Origin: Proteles cristata cristata
Taxonomy: Eukaryota; Chordata; Mammalia; Carnivora; Hyaenidae
NCBI GenBank assembly: GCA_017311185.1
Contig: JAESUZ010002609.1
Coordinates: 186,001 to 250,000, forward strand
Length of the DNA stretch: 64,000 bases
Direction: 5' to 3'
This document shows, piece by piece, positions 34,086 to 47,795 of the stretch (positions are counted from its first letter, which is position 1; each line of letters begins with the position of its first letter). A program made the position numbers and the translations under genes. Below the pieces are notes generated by a model. It saw only the letters and a program-made list of their open reading frames with translations. It searched no databases and was not told where the DNA came from.

Positions 34086-36079
34086 GATATAGCTCCGAGT
34101 ATGACAAGTGAAATCTTTTATCAACAATGAACTGTTCCCATAACATGAGTCTCAGATTACTTATGTGTCTCATTATACTGATTTGTTATGATTATGCAAT
34201 AATTTCTCAGTACCCAAAAGAACAATCTGTTTATTTGGTTTTTACAAAAACATTACAGAAAGTAGAAATCACTCCAAACCCAAACCAAAATGGGATGCTG
34301 GGGAAGGAAAGAGAGAGTGGGTCAGAAAGAGAAAGAATGAATGAGAATATGAATCTCTGATCTTGAGGTGCTGTTAGCCAAACAACTGAGAAAAGAAATA
34401 ATTCCAATGAACTGTATTTCAATTTTACTGAAATTTATTAATGCATATATAAAGTGTTTTCTGGTGCATAGTTAGAATTGCTATATCTATGTCATACATT
34501 ATTAGGGTGACTGCTATTACCAGAATACATTATATTATGAACCTTTCTCCTGTTTCCAGGGAGATGAACTGACGGTGGCATACAGATGTCTCCAATGGCA
34601 GGCATGTTTCTTTTTGTTTAAAATACTTTATGAAACAATCCCCAGTTAAGAGAGCACTTCTAAGCATATTCACCTGTGAAGACATACACTTAGCAGATCT
34701 GAACTTGACTATAGCTATAGATATATGGATATATAGAGAGAAGGTGTTCATTTCATTAATGGCTGAATAGTTGAGGAACTTACAGAAAATTTTCAAATAA
34801 AAATGCCTTAATCACTTCCAGGATACATGCATTCTCAAGTATTTATGCCATATACTTCAGTGTCTAAGGACAGCTATTTAAAAAATTCTGCATATGCTTT
34901 CTGTAATTTGCACAGTAGGGAATATATTTTGTACAGTGGCAAAAAATTTTCCCTTGAAAGTTACCTGCTTATTTTAAAAGCCTTTTCCTTAAGATAAGTA
35001 ACAAACTGATGTAGTAAGTGATTTGGAGATTACATCAGAATTAAAATTTAGAATAGTAGTAGTCAACATTAATTCCTATTGTTGTGTATTCATTTGTTTA
35101 AGCGGCTAAAACTTTGTATCTATGGCTTCACTGTTCAATTTTACTAAATAACAGTTGTATAAATAAGGTCATGAGGTCCTGGTTTGGGTCCCTAAAAAGT
35201 AGACTTTGAGACATATTTACATGCAATAAGTTTATTGGGTGAAAGTTCTTAGAAACAACACCTGTGAAGGAGTGGAAGAGGCAATGAGAGAAGATGAACT
35301 GTAATATGGCAGCAACAAAACCTTGGCCAAGTCCACATGGAGGTCTGAAGCTGGCATGGCCCTTCAGAGCTATGAATCACGGCAAGGGGGCCATGACTTT
35401 CTGCCCTGCATGGACCAGTCACTGGATGTGGTCTACCTTGCAGAGGGGATGCACCCTTAGGTGAAGCAGCTAACTTCTGCAAAAGGCGACTTATGAATAT
35501 TTTGTTTAGGACTAAGTACTAAGACAGGTGTAGCATAAGAGAGCCAGAGTCTTATACTCTTTTTCACAAATTATAGCAGTCATGGGAGAAATATTATAGA
35601 TAGTAGGAGTATTAGATGGTAATGGTGAATTTACATTGAGTAATTACACTTAAGTATGAAAATGTATTCTAAAATTATGTGTATGTAGAATATGCCTTTC
35701 CTAGGGAACTCAAAGTATAAGTCATCAAATTTGTTTGAATCAAGATGTTTCTTGTAATGGGATAACTAAGAATAAGTATGCAATCTGAGTAGAGAACATA
35801 AGTGAGTGTAAGGAATGAATATGAATATATGTAGATCTTTTCACTGCACGTTTGCAGAGGACATCTTTTATCCTGTGTACCCTATGAATGTTTATAAAGA
35901 CTTTGTTGTAGTTGTTAGCTTGACCTAGTATTAATTTGAGTAAAGCAGCATATATGCATATATCCAGAATCCAACCCTGTCTTTCAAGTCTATACTCTGG
36001 GACAAAACCTATGATCTCTTGACAGGATTATTGGAGTAGCCTTTTACATAGTCCCCCATTCTTCCTCCTTATGTAGTCT
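34086..36079. other. Mostly unique; unassigned old repeat at about 35180-35500
   Basis: 35220-35480 (ACATGCAATAAGTTTATTGGGTG, GTGAAGGAGTGGAAGAGG) has the feel of an ancient LTR-type repeat, but I cannot name it. The 77-codon minus-strand frame there is not supported as a gene. Confidence 0.4.
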
Positions 36080-36675
36080 GGTTTCAGCACATCAGCCTGT
36101 ATTGTATTATTAAAATGTAAGATGATGCAACTACTTTGCTTAAAAGCCTCTCCTGGCTTCTGATCTTACTCAGTAAAAGCAAAAGTCCTTACAATAGCCT
36201 CCAGGGTCCTACATGTTGTGACTGTTGACTTCTCTTCCTACTCTGTCATTACTTGCTTTGCTCTGAGCACACTGGTGTTTTTGTTATTTCCTGAACATGC
36301 TGCATCTCAGCAAATTTGTACTTGCTATTTTCTCTGTCTGGAACGTCCTTTCTCTAGATAATTGCATGGCTTGATACCTCACTTCCTTTAAACACTTACT
36401 CAAAAATTTCCCCAGTGATTCTTCCTGGATATCCTACCTAAAACTTCAACAATCTTTTCCTGCCCTATCATGTTTGACCCTTTCCTTTCTCTACTTAATA
36501 CTTAACATTATTTATCAGTACATATTTTACTTAGTCTTCTTGATTATTGCCTGTCCTACTGAAATAAAAATCCCATGAAGGCTGAGATTTTTTTGCCTTT
36601 TTCTTTTATACCTATGGCCACAGTGTCAAAAACTAATGCTTGGCACTTAATAGACACTGAGTAAATTTTTAGGTT
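36080..36675 (+). mobile_element. L2 LINE 3' part
   Basis: Plus-strand L2 landmarks in order: TGCTTAAAAGCCTCTCCTGGCTTC, TCTCTGTCTGGAACGTCC, CCCAGTGATTCTTCCTGG, ATTATTTATCAGTACATATTTT, and the tail AATGCTTGGCACTTAATAGACACTGAGTAAAT. No open frame. Confidence 0.85.
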
Positions 36676-39600
36676 TACATGACAAATGTGAATATACAGT
36701 TAGTACTTTTATACCATTGGTCCCCAGTCTCAAGTTGCTATAAGACATAGCTAACACCAGAAGGAAGAAGGAAAGCATTTCTATGAGGTCCACCTTTTCT
36801 GCTTCTCCAGAAAGCAAGGATTTTCAGAACAGTGAGAAAACTTAATTAGTGTTGATTATGCTCTGGGCCTTCCTACATGAGTCAACAAGAAAGCTGAAAG
36901 GAGAGATAGCTCTCTCGAATCATGTAGACTCATTGTGCCCAACTGTTAATCTGAGAGATAACACTGTTTTCCCGTGGGTGTCAACAAAAAGATACTTAGG
37001 GCTAGTGAGAAGAATAAAAATGTCATGCTGGTTATTAAGAAACTATATCCTGTTCTTTTATTTCCAAACTAACCATTACCTCATTCCAGTTTAAAATGGG
37101 ACAAGAAACTCCAACATCAATTTGAGAGATTAGCTCTAGGTTAAACCCAAAGTCAGCTTTCTATAAACTACTCTCTGTATTCAATATCTAAAAAATGTTT
37201 CAATGTCATTTGTGGCATGAATATAACAGAAATTAATACGAGGTTGTAAGAGAGATGCTTTAGGATGTCAACTTGTTTTGAAAAGTATGTGGAAATTTGG
37301 TTTTTGGTTTGCATTAAAAATTACTTTTTGTAACACCGTTGAATGTCAAATGCAAAGCTTGCATCTTGCATGTGACGTCTGTCATTTTTATAAATCTCAC
37401 ATGATCTGTGCTGTCAGGTGTCAGCTCTTTCCCTAGTATGCTTCTAGAACTAGCACAGCATCAAAAAGGTTGTGTCTCACTACTGGTAGTTACCTGAGGC
37501 ATAGTAGGAAATTGAGAACTAAGAGCATGGCTATTGACTGTATAAGGCTCATGTGAGCTCTACCTTCTCTGTGTATTATCTGTAATCATCACAGTTACAA
37601 TCATCTCAGGACTCTAACAATGAGGAATTCCAAAACAAATGTCTGAGCACCACAGGCATTAACCTGTCTGTGGCCTCTTTCTTCAAGATCACTTTGGATG
37701 CTGTTCCAAAACTATCCAATATAGTGCCCCCCCTCCATGTCTGTGCTGACAGGAAAGTATAGGAGATGACTTACAGCACAGTTCTTCTCAGTCCTGAATA
37801 CTAAAGATGGAGCATGCTGCTTATCCTTTTTACTTTTAGCAAAGCCTCAGAAAACCCAGAATAGCTTATGGCCCATTAGAATGCAGGTGGTATAGGATGC
37901 TAAGCACCTCATAACTGTGGCTAAGTACCCAGGAGCAAAATCATGACTTATACATTTTTCCAGTCTTCCTTGGCTACAGTATTTTGAAGTATGGGGGTCT
38001 TGACAGAAATTGGATTTGGATAAGCACAGATGCTAACACAGTATTCAGATATCCCCAAATGTTCAGTCGCACGGCCAGTCCTTCTCTCAGGAAGGGTATA
38101 TAAAAAGACCAATAAGCCAGTTTTATTTTTATATATGGATTTATTAGAGATGGAATTTATTAAAAATGGGCTTTCAGTGCCCAAGGGTACTACTGATTCA
38201 GGGTGGTCCACTGTCTCTCTGCCATTGCCTGTGAGCATGTCCTATTCTGTGGACACTGCTCTGGCATCCTAATAGTCTGTATAGATTGAGGGCTGTCAGT
38301 GCCTGAAAAGGAGAATGGAGCCTACCACGCCCAAGTACTGGCTGCTTGAGGCCTTCTAAGCCTTAGAGCATTGCAGGAAGACATTTGCCACTCAGAAGCT
38401 ACAGAGGGTGGATGCTTTCCATTTTTCATCTACTCCACCACCAGAAGAGTTATCACCTCTATGGAATGCCAGTGTGTCCCAAAAGAAAGTAAGCATTTCA
38501 TCAAATCTTCTGGCTCTTTGTCCACATGAAGCCAGAATCTTACTCTTTTAAATGATTCATTTGCATGTTGTTTTTTTTGTGAATGTTTTGCCATTAAATA
38601 GACAAAGTCTAATGTAGCAAAATAAGCTCATCTTAAGTATTTGAACCTTAAACGAGAGAGGTCTGGAAGCCCTCTGCCCCTTACTGGATGGAGTATCTAT
38701 CTCTTCTCCAGCAAATCCCAGATTGTGTGAGTGGAGCCACAAAACCTTGCCCCATCTTTCTTTCTTAATTAAGCCTGTGCATGTCAAAACAGAAGTTTGT
38801 AGCACACCTCCCTTTCTCTGTAGCCACTGTAGTCAAGTGGAGGATAAGTAAGTATCTCATTGGCATGGGTCAGTGAGGCATGGAATACCTGGCATCACAG
38901 ACTGTACAGAGGGTTCTACACATTCTATGCACTTTGGTCTGAAAGAGAAGAATAACATTGACAGGACAGGCTTCAGTGAGGATTAGAAGGGATTAAAGCA
39001 AAGCCTGGCTGGGAGGGCCTGCTAGCCATGTGACTCTCTGGAGATATTATGAGCTTCTCAGATAAAAGGGTGAGGTGCTCATAGTATTTTTCTGAGAACA
39101 CCAACATTGTTTCTCTCATAGGCTATTTGACTGTATCTCCACATTACAGACTCCATGCAAATGGAGTGGGAGAATTATACTGTTGTTTGCAGAAAGGAGT
39201 AAGGAATATTTTTTCTAATATGAAGAGATTAGAAATTGTTGCCATTCAGCCTTCCCAAGATTTGTTATTCAGCAAGCCCAACATTTGTCTCCATGCTTTT
39301 ATGGGAGAGCTCAAATATAGCCTAACTTCTTTGTTGAACATCTTACTGTAGCTGCTGATAAAATCTACTGTAAAAGAACACAGAGATGATCTCATGAAAA
39401 TGGAAAGAAATTATTCCTTGTAACACAGAGCAGATAAGACAGAGGCATATATTACACTTTGTTCTGCATTTGGATTGCTAGCCTATCAAAAGTTCAAAGC
39501 TAAAAGTTGTATCTGTATCCATGTAACTTGGGACTGTTCCTTGCATTGAGGCATCATTTGACAAGGAGATAACAACCTGCATTAAGAAAGTGAGAGCATC

Positions 39601-39794
39601 TCTTGGAAGACTGGCAGGAATGGTAATGGAGCAATGTGCCATGCAGATGAAAATCAACACTTCAAAGTGAGAGTGGTATTGAATTCTCTTTAGAGACATG
39701 GTGGAATTTTTTATCCTTTTTTCCAAGAACAAATAGTTTTACTTTATCCAAAAGTCAAAGTATCTTATAGAAAGTACAAGACTATTGTAAATTC
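36676..39794. other. Unique sequence, no gene found
   Basis: Overlapping frames of 60-96 codons on both strands (for example 37948-38238 minus and 38030-38272 plus) show no domain or coding signature. No repeat recognised. Confidence 0.5.
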
Positions 39795-39935
39795 CATTGA
39801 GCAGGCCCTTTCTCCTTTCTGGCCACATGCCATACTCATTCCTGGCTCCTGGCCTTTGTTGATGCTATTTCCTTTCCTGAAATTCTTTACTCTCCCTTAT
39901 TCCCATGCAAATATCATCCACGCTTCATAATATGA
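39795..39935 (+). mobile_element. L2 LINE fragment
   Basis: TGGCCACATGCCATACTCATTCC, CTGGCCTTTGTTGATGCTATTTCC and TGCAAATATCATCCACGCTTC resemble the same plus-strand part of L2 as at 36.2 kb. Confidence 0.6.
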
Positions 39936-39999
39936 GCCAGACACATAATATCTTCTGTGTCTAATCACTAAATTAAACTTTTACACATAGTATTCACTG

Positions 40000-40178
40000 T
40001 AATCCTGATCACAACTAACTCTATAAGGTAAACACTACTATCTTATAAATTTATAAATAATTAAATTGATGCCATAGAAATCCAGTAAGTTGTCCAAAGT
40101 CATTCCATTAGTGAATGGAGAAATTCAAATTTGAATCTAGGTTCTCTGTACCTGCCACATTGCTTCCTATATTAACCC
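40000..40178 (-). mobile_element. MIR SINE
   Basis: Reverse-complement MIR: CTATAAGGTAAACACTACTATC, AGTAAGTTGTCCAAAGTCATTC, AAATTTGAATCTAGGTTCTCTGTACC. Confidence 0.7.
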
Positions 40179-41040
40179 ACATATCTTTACATTTTCATGA
40201 AGTTGTCACCATCAATTCCTGTCCACAGCCATAAACCGCTTTTAATTACATTCTACACATTGTTTGAAACATTCATTTCAACCTTTGACTTTATACTATT
40301 CTAGATAGTTATCTAAGGTGCTTATTAAATGAAAATTTTCTCCATAAGTTTATATCTTTTTTAACAGCATTATATATTTTTCAATCTGCCAGTGTATTCC
40401 TAGTACTTTACTGGCTTATTAGTAAATACACAGTAATACCTAGTAATTGAACTGAGTCAATTAATATAGATGAAATTAAATGATAAAATGTTAAAAGTAA
40501 CACTGTATTCATCATTCTGAAACCCATTTTTGCTAAATATTACTAAATTATGGCCAAAGAAACTTTTATCACACCTATGTGATCACCCCTTAAAAGTGTA
40601 AAGATGATCAGAATACTGTAGAAATTCAGCTCTCTTGTGCAGGCAGGACAAGTGAGTACATTTCTGAACAACAATTCAATAGTGAAGAGGTCAGAGGGCT
40701 GTCAAGTAAGACACTAAACTGATGTGCTGAAAACAAGCCAGAAGCAATACAAAAATCAATAAAGACATCTGAGAAATAGCTGGGGTTGACCAGACCTTCT
40801 GGGCAGGATGTGATCTAGTTTATCCAGAAACCAACCACTACAAGCCCAAACAGAATAGATGTAAGTGGCATTCGGCTTCCTTTTCTGAGGCTCTGAGAGA
40901 CATAACAAGATAAACATATATATATAATTGACACTTCTAAGTGTGCTGGTCATCAGTGAGCCTGTGTAAGCTAATTCTGAGCCTCCTGGGGAGAATGCTT
41001 GGAATAGAACTAGAAGGAGTTAAATATCTATTACAGGGGA
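40179..41040. other. Unique sequence
   Basis: Nothing recognised. A short TATATATA run near 40916. Confidence 0.5.
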
Positions 41041-41300
41041 TGCCCCATAGTCTAGTGATTAAGAAGATGGGCTCTCAGATGAGGTGGTCTGTTTGACCAT
41101 CACTTACAGACGTGAGAATCTGCTCAAGTTGTCCAACCATGCTGTGCTCCAGTCCTTATTGCAAATTGTAGCACACAGTAAACAGAAACCATATCAAAGT
41201 AGCTGTTTTAAAAAGGTGATGATATAAATACATATACATTTCTTAGCACAGTGGTTGGTCATGATAAATATGTACTCAATAATGAAGATAATACAGTGAT
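41041..41300 (+). mobile_element. MIR SINE
   Basis: CATAGTCTAGTGATTAAGAAGATGGGCTCT, the typical tRNA-like MIR head, then a diverged core and GCACAGTGGTTGGTCATGATAAATATGTACTCAATAA at the 3' end. Confidence 0.75.
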
Positions 41301-41344
41301 AGAAAAGGATGAATGTGGCAGGTGTAGGCAGTTATAAGGTATAA

Positions 41345-42480
41345 AACCACTCATTCAATAAATACCAAGAATCTGTTCAAGTACTAGGTACAGACTCTAA
41401 ACAAAATCAATCTGAACCCTACCTATATGGAGCTTAAAATCCAATGAAGCAGTTAGACCATAAACAAGTAAACATCGAACTGTATAGTTCTCAATTATGA
41501 AAAGGTGATAAAATGGAAAATTGGGGGCCTGAGAGAATAATGGGAGAGGAGCTATTTTATTTTAGTATTTTGTTAATTGGAGTAGAGTTGACATACAATG
41601 TTATATTACTTTCAGGTGTACAACAATGATTTGACAAACCTGTGTATGCTATGCTTACCACAAGTGTATCTACCATCTGTCACCATACAACACTATTAAA
41701 ATACCTCTAATTCAATGTCTGTGTTGTATCTTTATCCCCGTGACTTATTCATTCCATAACTAGAAACCTGTACCTTTTATTCCCCTTCACCCATTTTGCC
41801 CATCCTCTCATCCTCTACCCCTCTGGCAACCATCATCTTGTTCTCTTTATTTATGGGTCTGTTTGGGGGTTTTGTTCAGTTATTTATTTGTTTTGTTTTT
41901 TAGATTCTACATATAAGTTATATCATAGGGTATTTGTCTCTGTCTGTCTTAGCATAATACCAAAGAGGACCTATTTTAAAGTGGATGTCAGGGACAGCTT
42001 TGTTGGGTGAGTAACATCTACACTGAAACTTTAAAGATCAAGAGAATGCATCAATAACAAAAGATGGAGTGGAAAAGACATCCAGGTGCAAGGCATCCCT
42101 TTGCTTAAAGTCCTAAGGACGGGAAAGTCTTGACTTCATCTACCAGATGAGAGAAGCCTAAAATGATAGAGCAAAAATGGAGAAGGAGGGAATGGCTCAG
42201 AGACAGGATGGAGGTGGGATAATAGGTGTAAGTTAGTTCAGGGCTTCATAGGATATAGTGAGGAGCTTGGATTTAATTGTAAGGACAATGGGAGGTTATT
42301 GAAAAAAAAATCCAATTTAGGTTGTTTGCTTCATAGTATTCCTGGAGCAAGGATGAAAGAAAGACCAGTTAGGAAGACATCCTAGTAGCCCAAACCAGAG
42401 ATGATAGTGGGTTGTGGCTTGGGCATGGGTGAAAGCAGTGGGTAAAAAGGCAGGTAGATAGAATTGAGATGTATTATAGA
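41345..42480 (-). mobile_element. L2 LINE split by an L1 tail
   Basis: Minus-strand L2: CATTCAATAAATACC (3' end) and ATGGAGCTTAAAATCCA, then after the L1 insert TCAGGGCTTCATAGGATATAGTGAGGAG, CAATGGGAGGTTATTG and GACCAGTTAGGAAGACATCCTAGTAG. The blocks resume without overlap on both sides of the insert. Confidence 0.8.
41560..41963 (-). mobile_element. L1 3'-end insertion
   Basis: TTTGTTAATTGGAGTAGAGTTGACATACAATGTTATATTAC begins an old L1 3'UTR in reverse complement, ending at GTCTTAGCATAATACC in the ORF2 tail. 15-bp TSD with one mismatch, AGAGGA[G/C]CTATTTTA, at 41545-41559 and 41964-41978. Confidence 0.92.
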
Positions 42481-44247
42481 GGCAGCACCTATATGGTATA
42501 CATGCAAAACACATTTATTTTTTATATAAACAAGGTTATAGGTTGATGATCCTAGTAAAATGCATGCTAGTTTTAAACAGTATAATATGAAGATAGCTTT
42601 AAGGTCACTTTTGATCTGAGGCCCATTGTATTTAAAGATTTCACTGATTCTAAGATGTGCATTTTAAAAAACCTCTCTGAAATCAGGAGTATAATTGAAG
42701 ACAGATTAAAGGCAATGCATATTTGTCATTTACTTAAACAGCATGAAAAATTCCCAGGTTTTAAATTTATGATATTTGTCTATGTGTTATTTTAAATGTA
42801 TCCAACAAAAGCATCTTTCAAAGAATTCTTCAGGCTCAAGCTAAACAGGACCCTAAAACTATGAAATTCAGAGCTTTTGACATCAAAGCACACTACAGGA
42901 CACAACAAGAAAAGTTGTATACTAAGTGTTTTTGCTATAAATTAAGTCCTATCAGCTCAGAAAGTGGGATAGGTCTGACAAAAAAATGTAGCGGAGCCTG
43001 TAAACTCAAGGTTGTTATTTATTCCTCTTAGAAAATTATTCAGGAAGGAGCATATTTTTAAAGCATTTAGGAGAATTGGGCAGCCAAATCCCCTTGTGAT
43101 ATTTGGAAATTTCACCCACAAAGGTTTGACGACATTCATAATAATACCATAATTATTTTCTGTCTGACTACAACCCATATTTTTAACTTTTAGCCTTATT
43201 TTGTGCTACGATAACATTACCCATGCACTTGTTAGGGGAAAACTTACTAGTTTTATTAATGTAAATCTTGTTCTTTGCCAGACCATCAGGTGGCATAGCC
43301 TTTAGGAGTTCATGTGGAGTTTTCTAGAACTGTGGCTTGGGAGCTATTGTTCACAAATCCTGCTTAAGGATTGAGTCTCCTCTGCCAGCAGAGCACTGGG
43401 TTACTGCTGAGTCACTACAGCTGACAGACCCATCTGGCTTGTAGCCATGACAGATAAAGAGCTCATTTTGAACAAATGGACCATGTGATCCAGGTGGCAA
43501 TGAGCTGGAGTGGCAATCCAGAGCCAGCTATACACAAAGACTGAATAAGCAGCTGTCTCTTTATTGATATTCCAAATAACCTTAAAACCTACTCTTCAAT
43601 CTTGCCTCTCCAGCAGCTTGATACTTTCTCATTTGATACCACCATATTTGGTTATATGACAACATCACTAACTCCTTAGAATGATGTTACTGAAGTCTCC
43701 ACTAAAATGCATGTTTCTTAGAAAGAATTGTCTATAGGTTTCTAGCTTGTCCCTACACCATACTATGAGCCCCATAGAAAAAATATGTTTCCAGCATCCT
43801 TGGGTTGTCTATAAGGCACTCTTCTGAATTCATCTAAAGTGGTTTGCTCTCTCCTTTGGTACTTCTTTTTGAATCTCCTGATTTCAATTTAGGTCTTCCT
43901 TCTAGATCTGAGATTGACATAGCAACTGTAGAGTAGTCTTTAACATCTAGAAATAATCATAGTGATTTATTTTATCATATAATAAATACTTTGGCCACAG
44001 TCTGGCCAAGAGGAGATAGGGCAGTGTTTAGGTATAAATTGGTGACTGTGGTTGAGAAAGGAAAGTTGTTTAAAATGAGATGTTCAGGGCCTCAGAATCA
44101 GTGAATAAGGAAAGTGGTGGACAAGAAAAGTGGACTGGAACAGTTAGGAGTTTAAATATTGGCTCAAAATGGTTGACTGTAAGGGGCCACATGGGTTAGC
44201 TTTACTTTTATTACCATTTAGCTAATCATTAGAACTATAGGATTATT
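42481..44247. other. Unique sequence
   Basis: No gene or repeat recognised; frames up to 73 codons are chance. Confidence 0.5.
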
Positions 44248-44462
44248 AGGGCACTTGAGTGGCTCAGTTGGTTAAGTGCCTAACTTTGGCTCAGTTCATG
44301 ATCGTGATCATGGTTCGTGGTTTTGAGCCCTGCATTCGGCTCTGTGCTAACAGCTCAGAACCTGGAACCTGCTTCTCCCTCTCTCTCTGCCCCACCTCCA
44401 TTCAAGTTCTATCTATCTGACTCTCTCTAAAATAAATAAACATTACAAAAAAAATTAAAAAG
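44248..44462 (+). mobile_element. CAN-SINE
   Basis: GGGCACTTGAGTGGCTCAGTTGG head and AAATAAATAAACATTAC tail. 16-bp TSD with one mismatch, GAACTA[T/C]AGGATTATT, at 44232-44247 and 44463-44478. An internal ATGATCGTGATCATGG shows a short duplication of the usual TCATGATC. Confidence 0.95.
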
Positions 44463-44478
44463 GAACTACAGGATTATT

Positions 44479-45057
44479 TGAGTTTTATAAATAGTAGATA
44501 CAATCAAAAAAAATCTTTGCCAGTGTATTCCAAAGTGTCCTAATCAGAACATCAATTCCATGAGAAGTTTTATGAAAATAGGGTTCTATGGACTAATAAC
44601 ACCAAGAAATGCTGTACCTTCAGTCCGCATCTTGGAGACTGACTTCACACATTAAAATATTGGAGGCTTTGAGATACCTAGATTTAAAAAAATTACTTGT
44701 TTAACCTCTAATTTTCCTAATAAAAGATTAGCTTTGAGGAACATAGCTTAAAATTTTGTTTTTACAATTTAAGGAAGCAAAAAAAAAAAACTGTTATGAA
44801 TATTCAAGTAACAAGCAAGAATATAAACCAGGGCTTCCAAAATTTTGAGCTCTCAACTCTAATAAATCTATTATATTTATTTATAGATTATATTACGATG
44901 TTCTGGTATATATGTTATATATACTTAAAATAGACCTCCAGAAGTTGAGAAAAATTAAAACATTTAAAATAAGTGTATTTTTTGGCAGTTTAAAAACATT
45001 TATCTCTTGCCAAAATATTTTAATTAATGACACTTTTTAGTGAACAATATGATAAAT
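44479..45057. other. Mostly unique; possible hAT fossil at about 44515-44670
   Basis: CCAAAGTGTCCTAATCAGAACATCAATTCC and TTAATTC-type blocks resemble a MER-type DNA transposon, but too weakly to name. Confidence 0.3.
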
Positions 45058-45249
45058 ATTTTTTAAATGTTTATTTATTTTTGATAGAGAGTACAAGCAG
45101 GGAGGGGCAGAGTGAGAGGGGACAGAGGATCCAAAGCAGACTCTGCACTAACAGCAGCGAGCCAGATGCAGAGCTCTAATTCATGAGCCATGAGATCATG
45201 ACCTGAGCCAAAGTCACATGCTCAACCAACTGAGCCACTCAGGCCCCCC
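45058..45249 (-). mobile_element. CAN-SINE
   Basis: TTTAAATGTTTATTTATTTTTGATAG to GAGCCACTCAGGCCCCCC. AAATA.TTTTTTA flanks both sides. Confidence 0.92.
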
Positions 45250-47182
45250 CAAATAGTTTTTTATTATTGAAATTCTTGATTTACATCCTTATTTAAAATG
45301 TGTGCTATAATGAATCTAAGGAGTGGTTCTAAGTTGAATTTATTTCCATATTGCTTTTAAATGACTGTTATATATAAAAAAGTTACCTCAAAGATTAAAA
45401 ACAAAAACAAATGGAGGATGGCATTGAATTACATTAACTAATACCTGGAAGAGATAATATACATACATATAACTAGGAACATCATTAACAGTGGTGGCCA
45501 TGAACCCATATTCTGAATAACTTTTTGATTATTTAGATCGTTGGGGCTTCTTGTCAGATTTGATAATGTCCTCCTATCCTTTTCTATGGTATTTGGAGAG
45601 CCTGTCCCAACAATATAATTGAATTGTACATGGTTCCTTAATGGGACTCTTATAAACTTCCCAGACATTTTAACAGGGTTAGTTTAGTTAGAATAACACA
45701 ATATGTCTACTTAACTAGATACAGTAAACTGTAAAACACCATGATGTGCTAAAAGCAAGTATCTAGTACATTGACTTTCTATATAATGACATTCTTCCTC
45801 TTCACTTAGAAATAATCTTTCCTCTCCACTTGACCCTGCTAAATTCAAAGACCATTGGTAACAAGACAGTGGGAAGATTTATGATTCTTTTGCCTACATA
45901 TGTTGTCCATGATAGATATGCAGTTAAAAGATCTTGATTTTTTATCTAAACTCTTAAAATTATTTGTGGACATGACAGACACATCTCAAATTAACCCTCA
46001 ATGACACATACCCTTGTATAGTCCCCTTGTCTTGGGTGTGTATGGGCGGGGGGGTGGGAAGCCAGTGACTTCTAACCAAGTCAATAAAGCAAAAGTGATG
46101 GGATGTCACTCTCATTATTAGGTTTCATTGTAGAAGACTATTTTAGCTGATTGGAGAGAGACTTTTCTTAGCATTGCTGGGTTGATGAAGTAAAATGCTG
46201 TGCTGAGAGGGCCATATGGTAAGGGACTCTGTGTGCTTTCCAGAAGCTGAGAACAACTTCTGGCTAATAGCCAGCAAGAAAACAGGGACATAAGTCCTTA
46301 CAACACAGGGAGATGAAATTTGTAAATAATCTGCAGACCTTGGAAACATATCTTTCCCCAGTCAAGCCTTCATATGAGAACCACGCCCTGGTGGACATCT
46401 TGATGGCAGCCTTACAGGGAATCCAGTTAAGCTGGCTTTCCACTTTAAAGAGGTGACCTCTTCTCTTGTGTGGAATCACCACTACAAAGAATATACAATT
46501 TAACTTAGGTTTCATTCCACCAAATTTGTAGTTCCTAACAGTTTTACTTTTTAAGCTTGAATAATAAAAACAATGATAGCTAAGAATTTATGACTCTAAA
46601 TGAGCTTTTTAACAAACTACAGGTGACTCCACCCCACCCTGATAGGGACACCTGTTTATTAAGAACCACTCAGTCAGTGGAGCCCTATTATTATTTCCAA
46701 CACTAACACTTTGTGATTTTTGTGGTTTAAATTTATTTTAACCCATGTGATACCAAAGCAAACATGTTCTAGAGTACTCAGCTCCCCAGTCACACTACCA
46801 GTTTTCATACTATGTGCTCTCTAGAAAGGATCAGACACTTTCTGTTTATGAGTAGGTGATTTTTATCATGATCATAGATAGACCACATTTGTTACAGGCT
46901 ATTTAAGTTTTAGCCTAAACTGTAGTTGGGTAATAAAGGAATACTCTCCTTTTCTGAGGTATCCTAGGGAAGTGAGTGGGGAAGACTGGATTTGTGGCTT
47001 CTCTGAAATCATAGCTTTAAAGTAGTGTTCAATTCCCTCTACACACACAGCTGGTTTTTAGGATTTCCCTACTAGTCAGAATGTTTTCCTGCTGTTTGAA
47101 GAATCTTCCAACCTCTACTTACTTTAGGAATCTGCATGAAATCAGCTGATCATTATACATGCAGAGACACCTCTATGTTTTT
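45250..47182. other. Unique sequence
   Basis: No gene recognised. It contains a G-rich tract at 46034-46058. Minus frames of 68-83 codons (45438-45668, 46143-46515) overlap one another and lack features. Confidence 0.5.
46034..46058 (+). repeat. G-quadruplex motif
   Basis: G runs of 3, 3, 7 and 3 with loops of 7, 1 and 1 bases. Confidence 0.75.
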
Positions 47183-47397
47183 TTTTTAAGTTTATTTATG
47201 TATTTTGAGAGAGAGAGAGAGGAGGGAGCACACGAGCAGGGGAGGGGCAGAGACAGGGAGAGAAAGAATCCCAAGCAGACTCCATGCTGTCAGCATGGAG
47301 CCAGATATGGGGCTCGATCTAACAAACTGTGAGATCATGACCTGAGCTGAAATCAAGAGTCAGACATGTAACCAACCGAGCCATCCCAGTACCCCAA
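47183..47397 (-). mobile_element. CAN-SINE
   Basis: AAGTTTATTTATGTATTTTGAGAG to GAGCCATCCCAGTACCCC. CTCTA[T/A]GTTTTT at 47171-47182 and 47398-47409. Confidence 0.93.
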
Positions 47398-47687
47398 CTC
47401 TAAGTTTTTCTACTGAGCTGCCTGGTGGTGCCTAAACAATGTCTTTCATACCTTGGGTGGTTTAAGAGTTAGAGTTTGCCTCCTTTAATCATATATGTTA
47501 CTTAAAGTGTACTATTATGCATAAGTTAGTCCACAGTGATTCAAGAATGGAGAAGAACTAGAAAATGAAATCAACCAGGAAGCCATATACCTAGTAAATT
47601 TCTGGGATTTTTAAAATCTGCACTTTAAAATAAATCGATTGGTAAATTGAGAGGTAATTTGTCATACCATCTTTAATTTAATTACTG

Positions 47688-47795
47688 GTGCAACCAACAC
47701 CAGTTATGTGCTCTTGAGCAAGCAACTTCATATCTCTGAACCTTAGTTTACTCATAACATGGAGATTTATGACTATAACAAAATGGAGAAACTTT
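47688..47795 (+). mobile_element. MIR SINE fragment
   Basis: GTTATGTGCTCTTGAGCAAGCAACTTCATATCTCTGAACCTTAGTTTACTCATAACATGG follows the MIR core. Confidence 0.7.
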
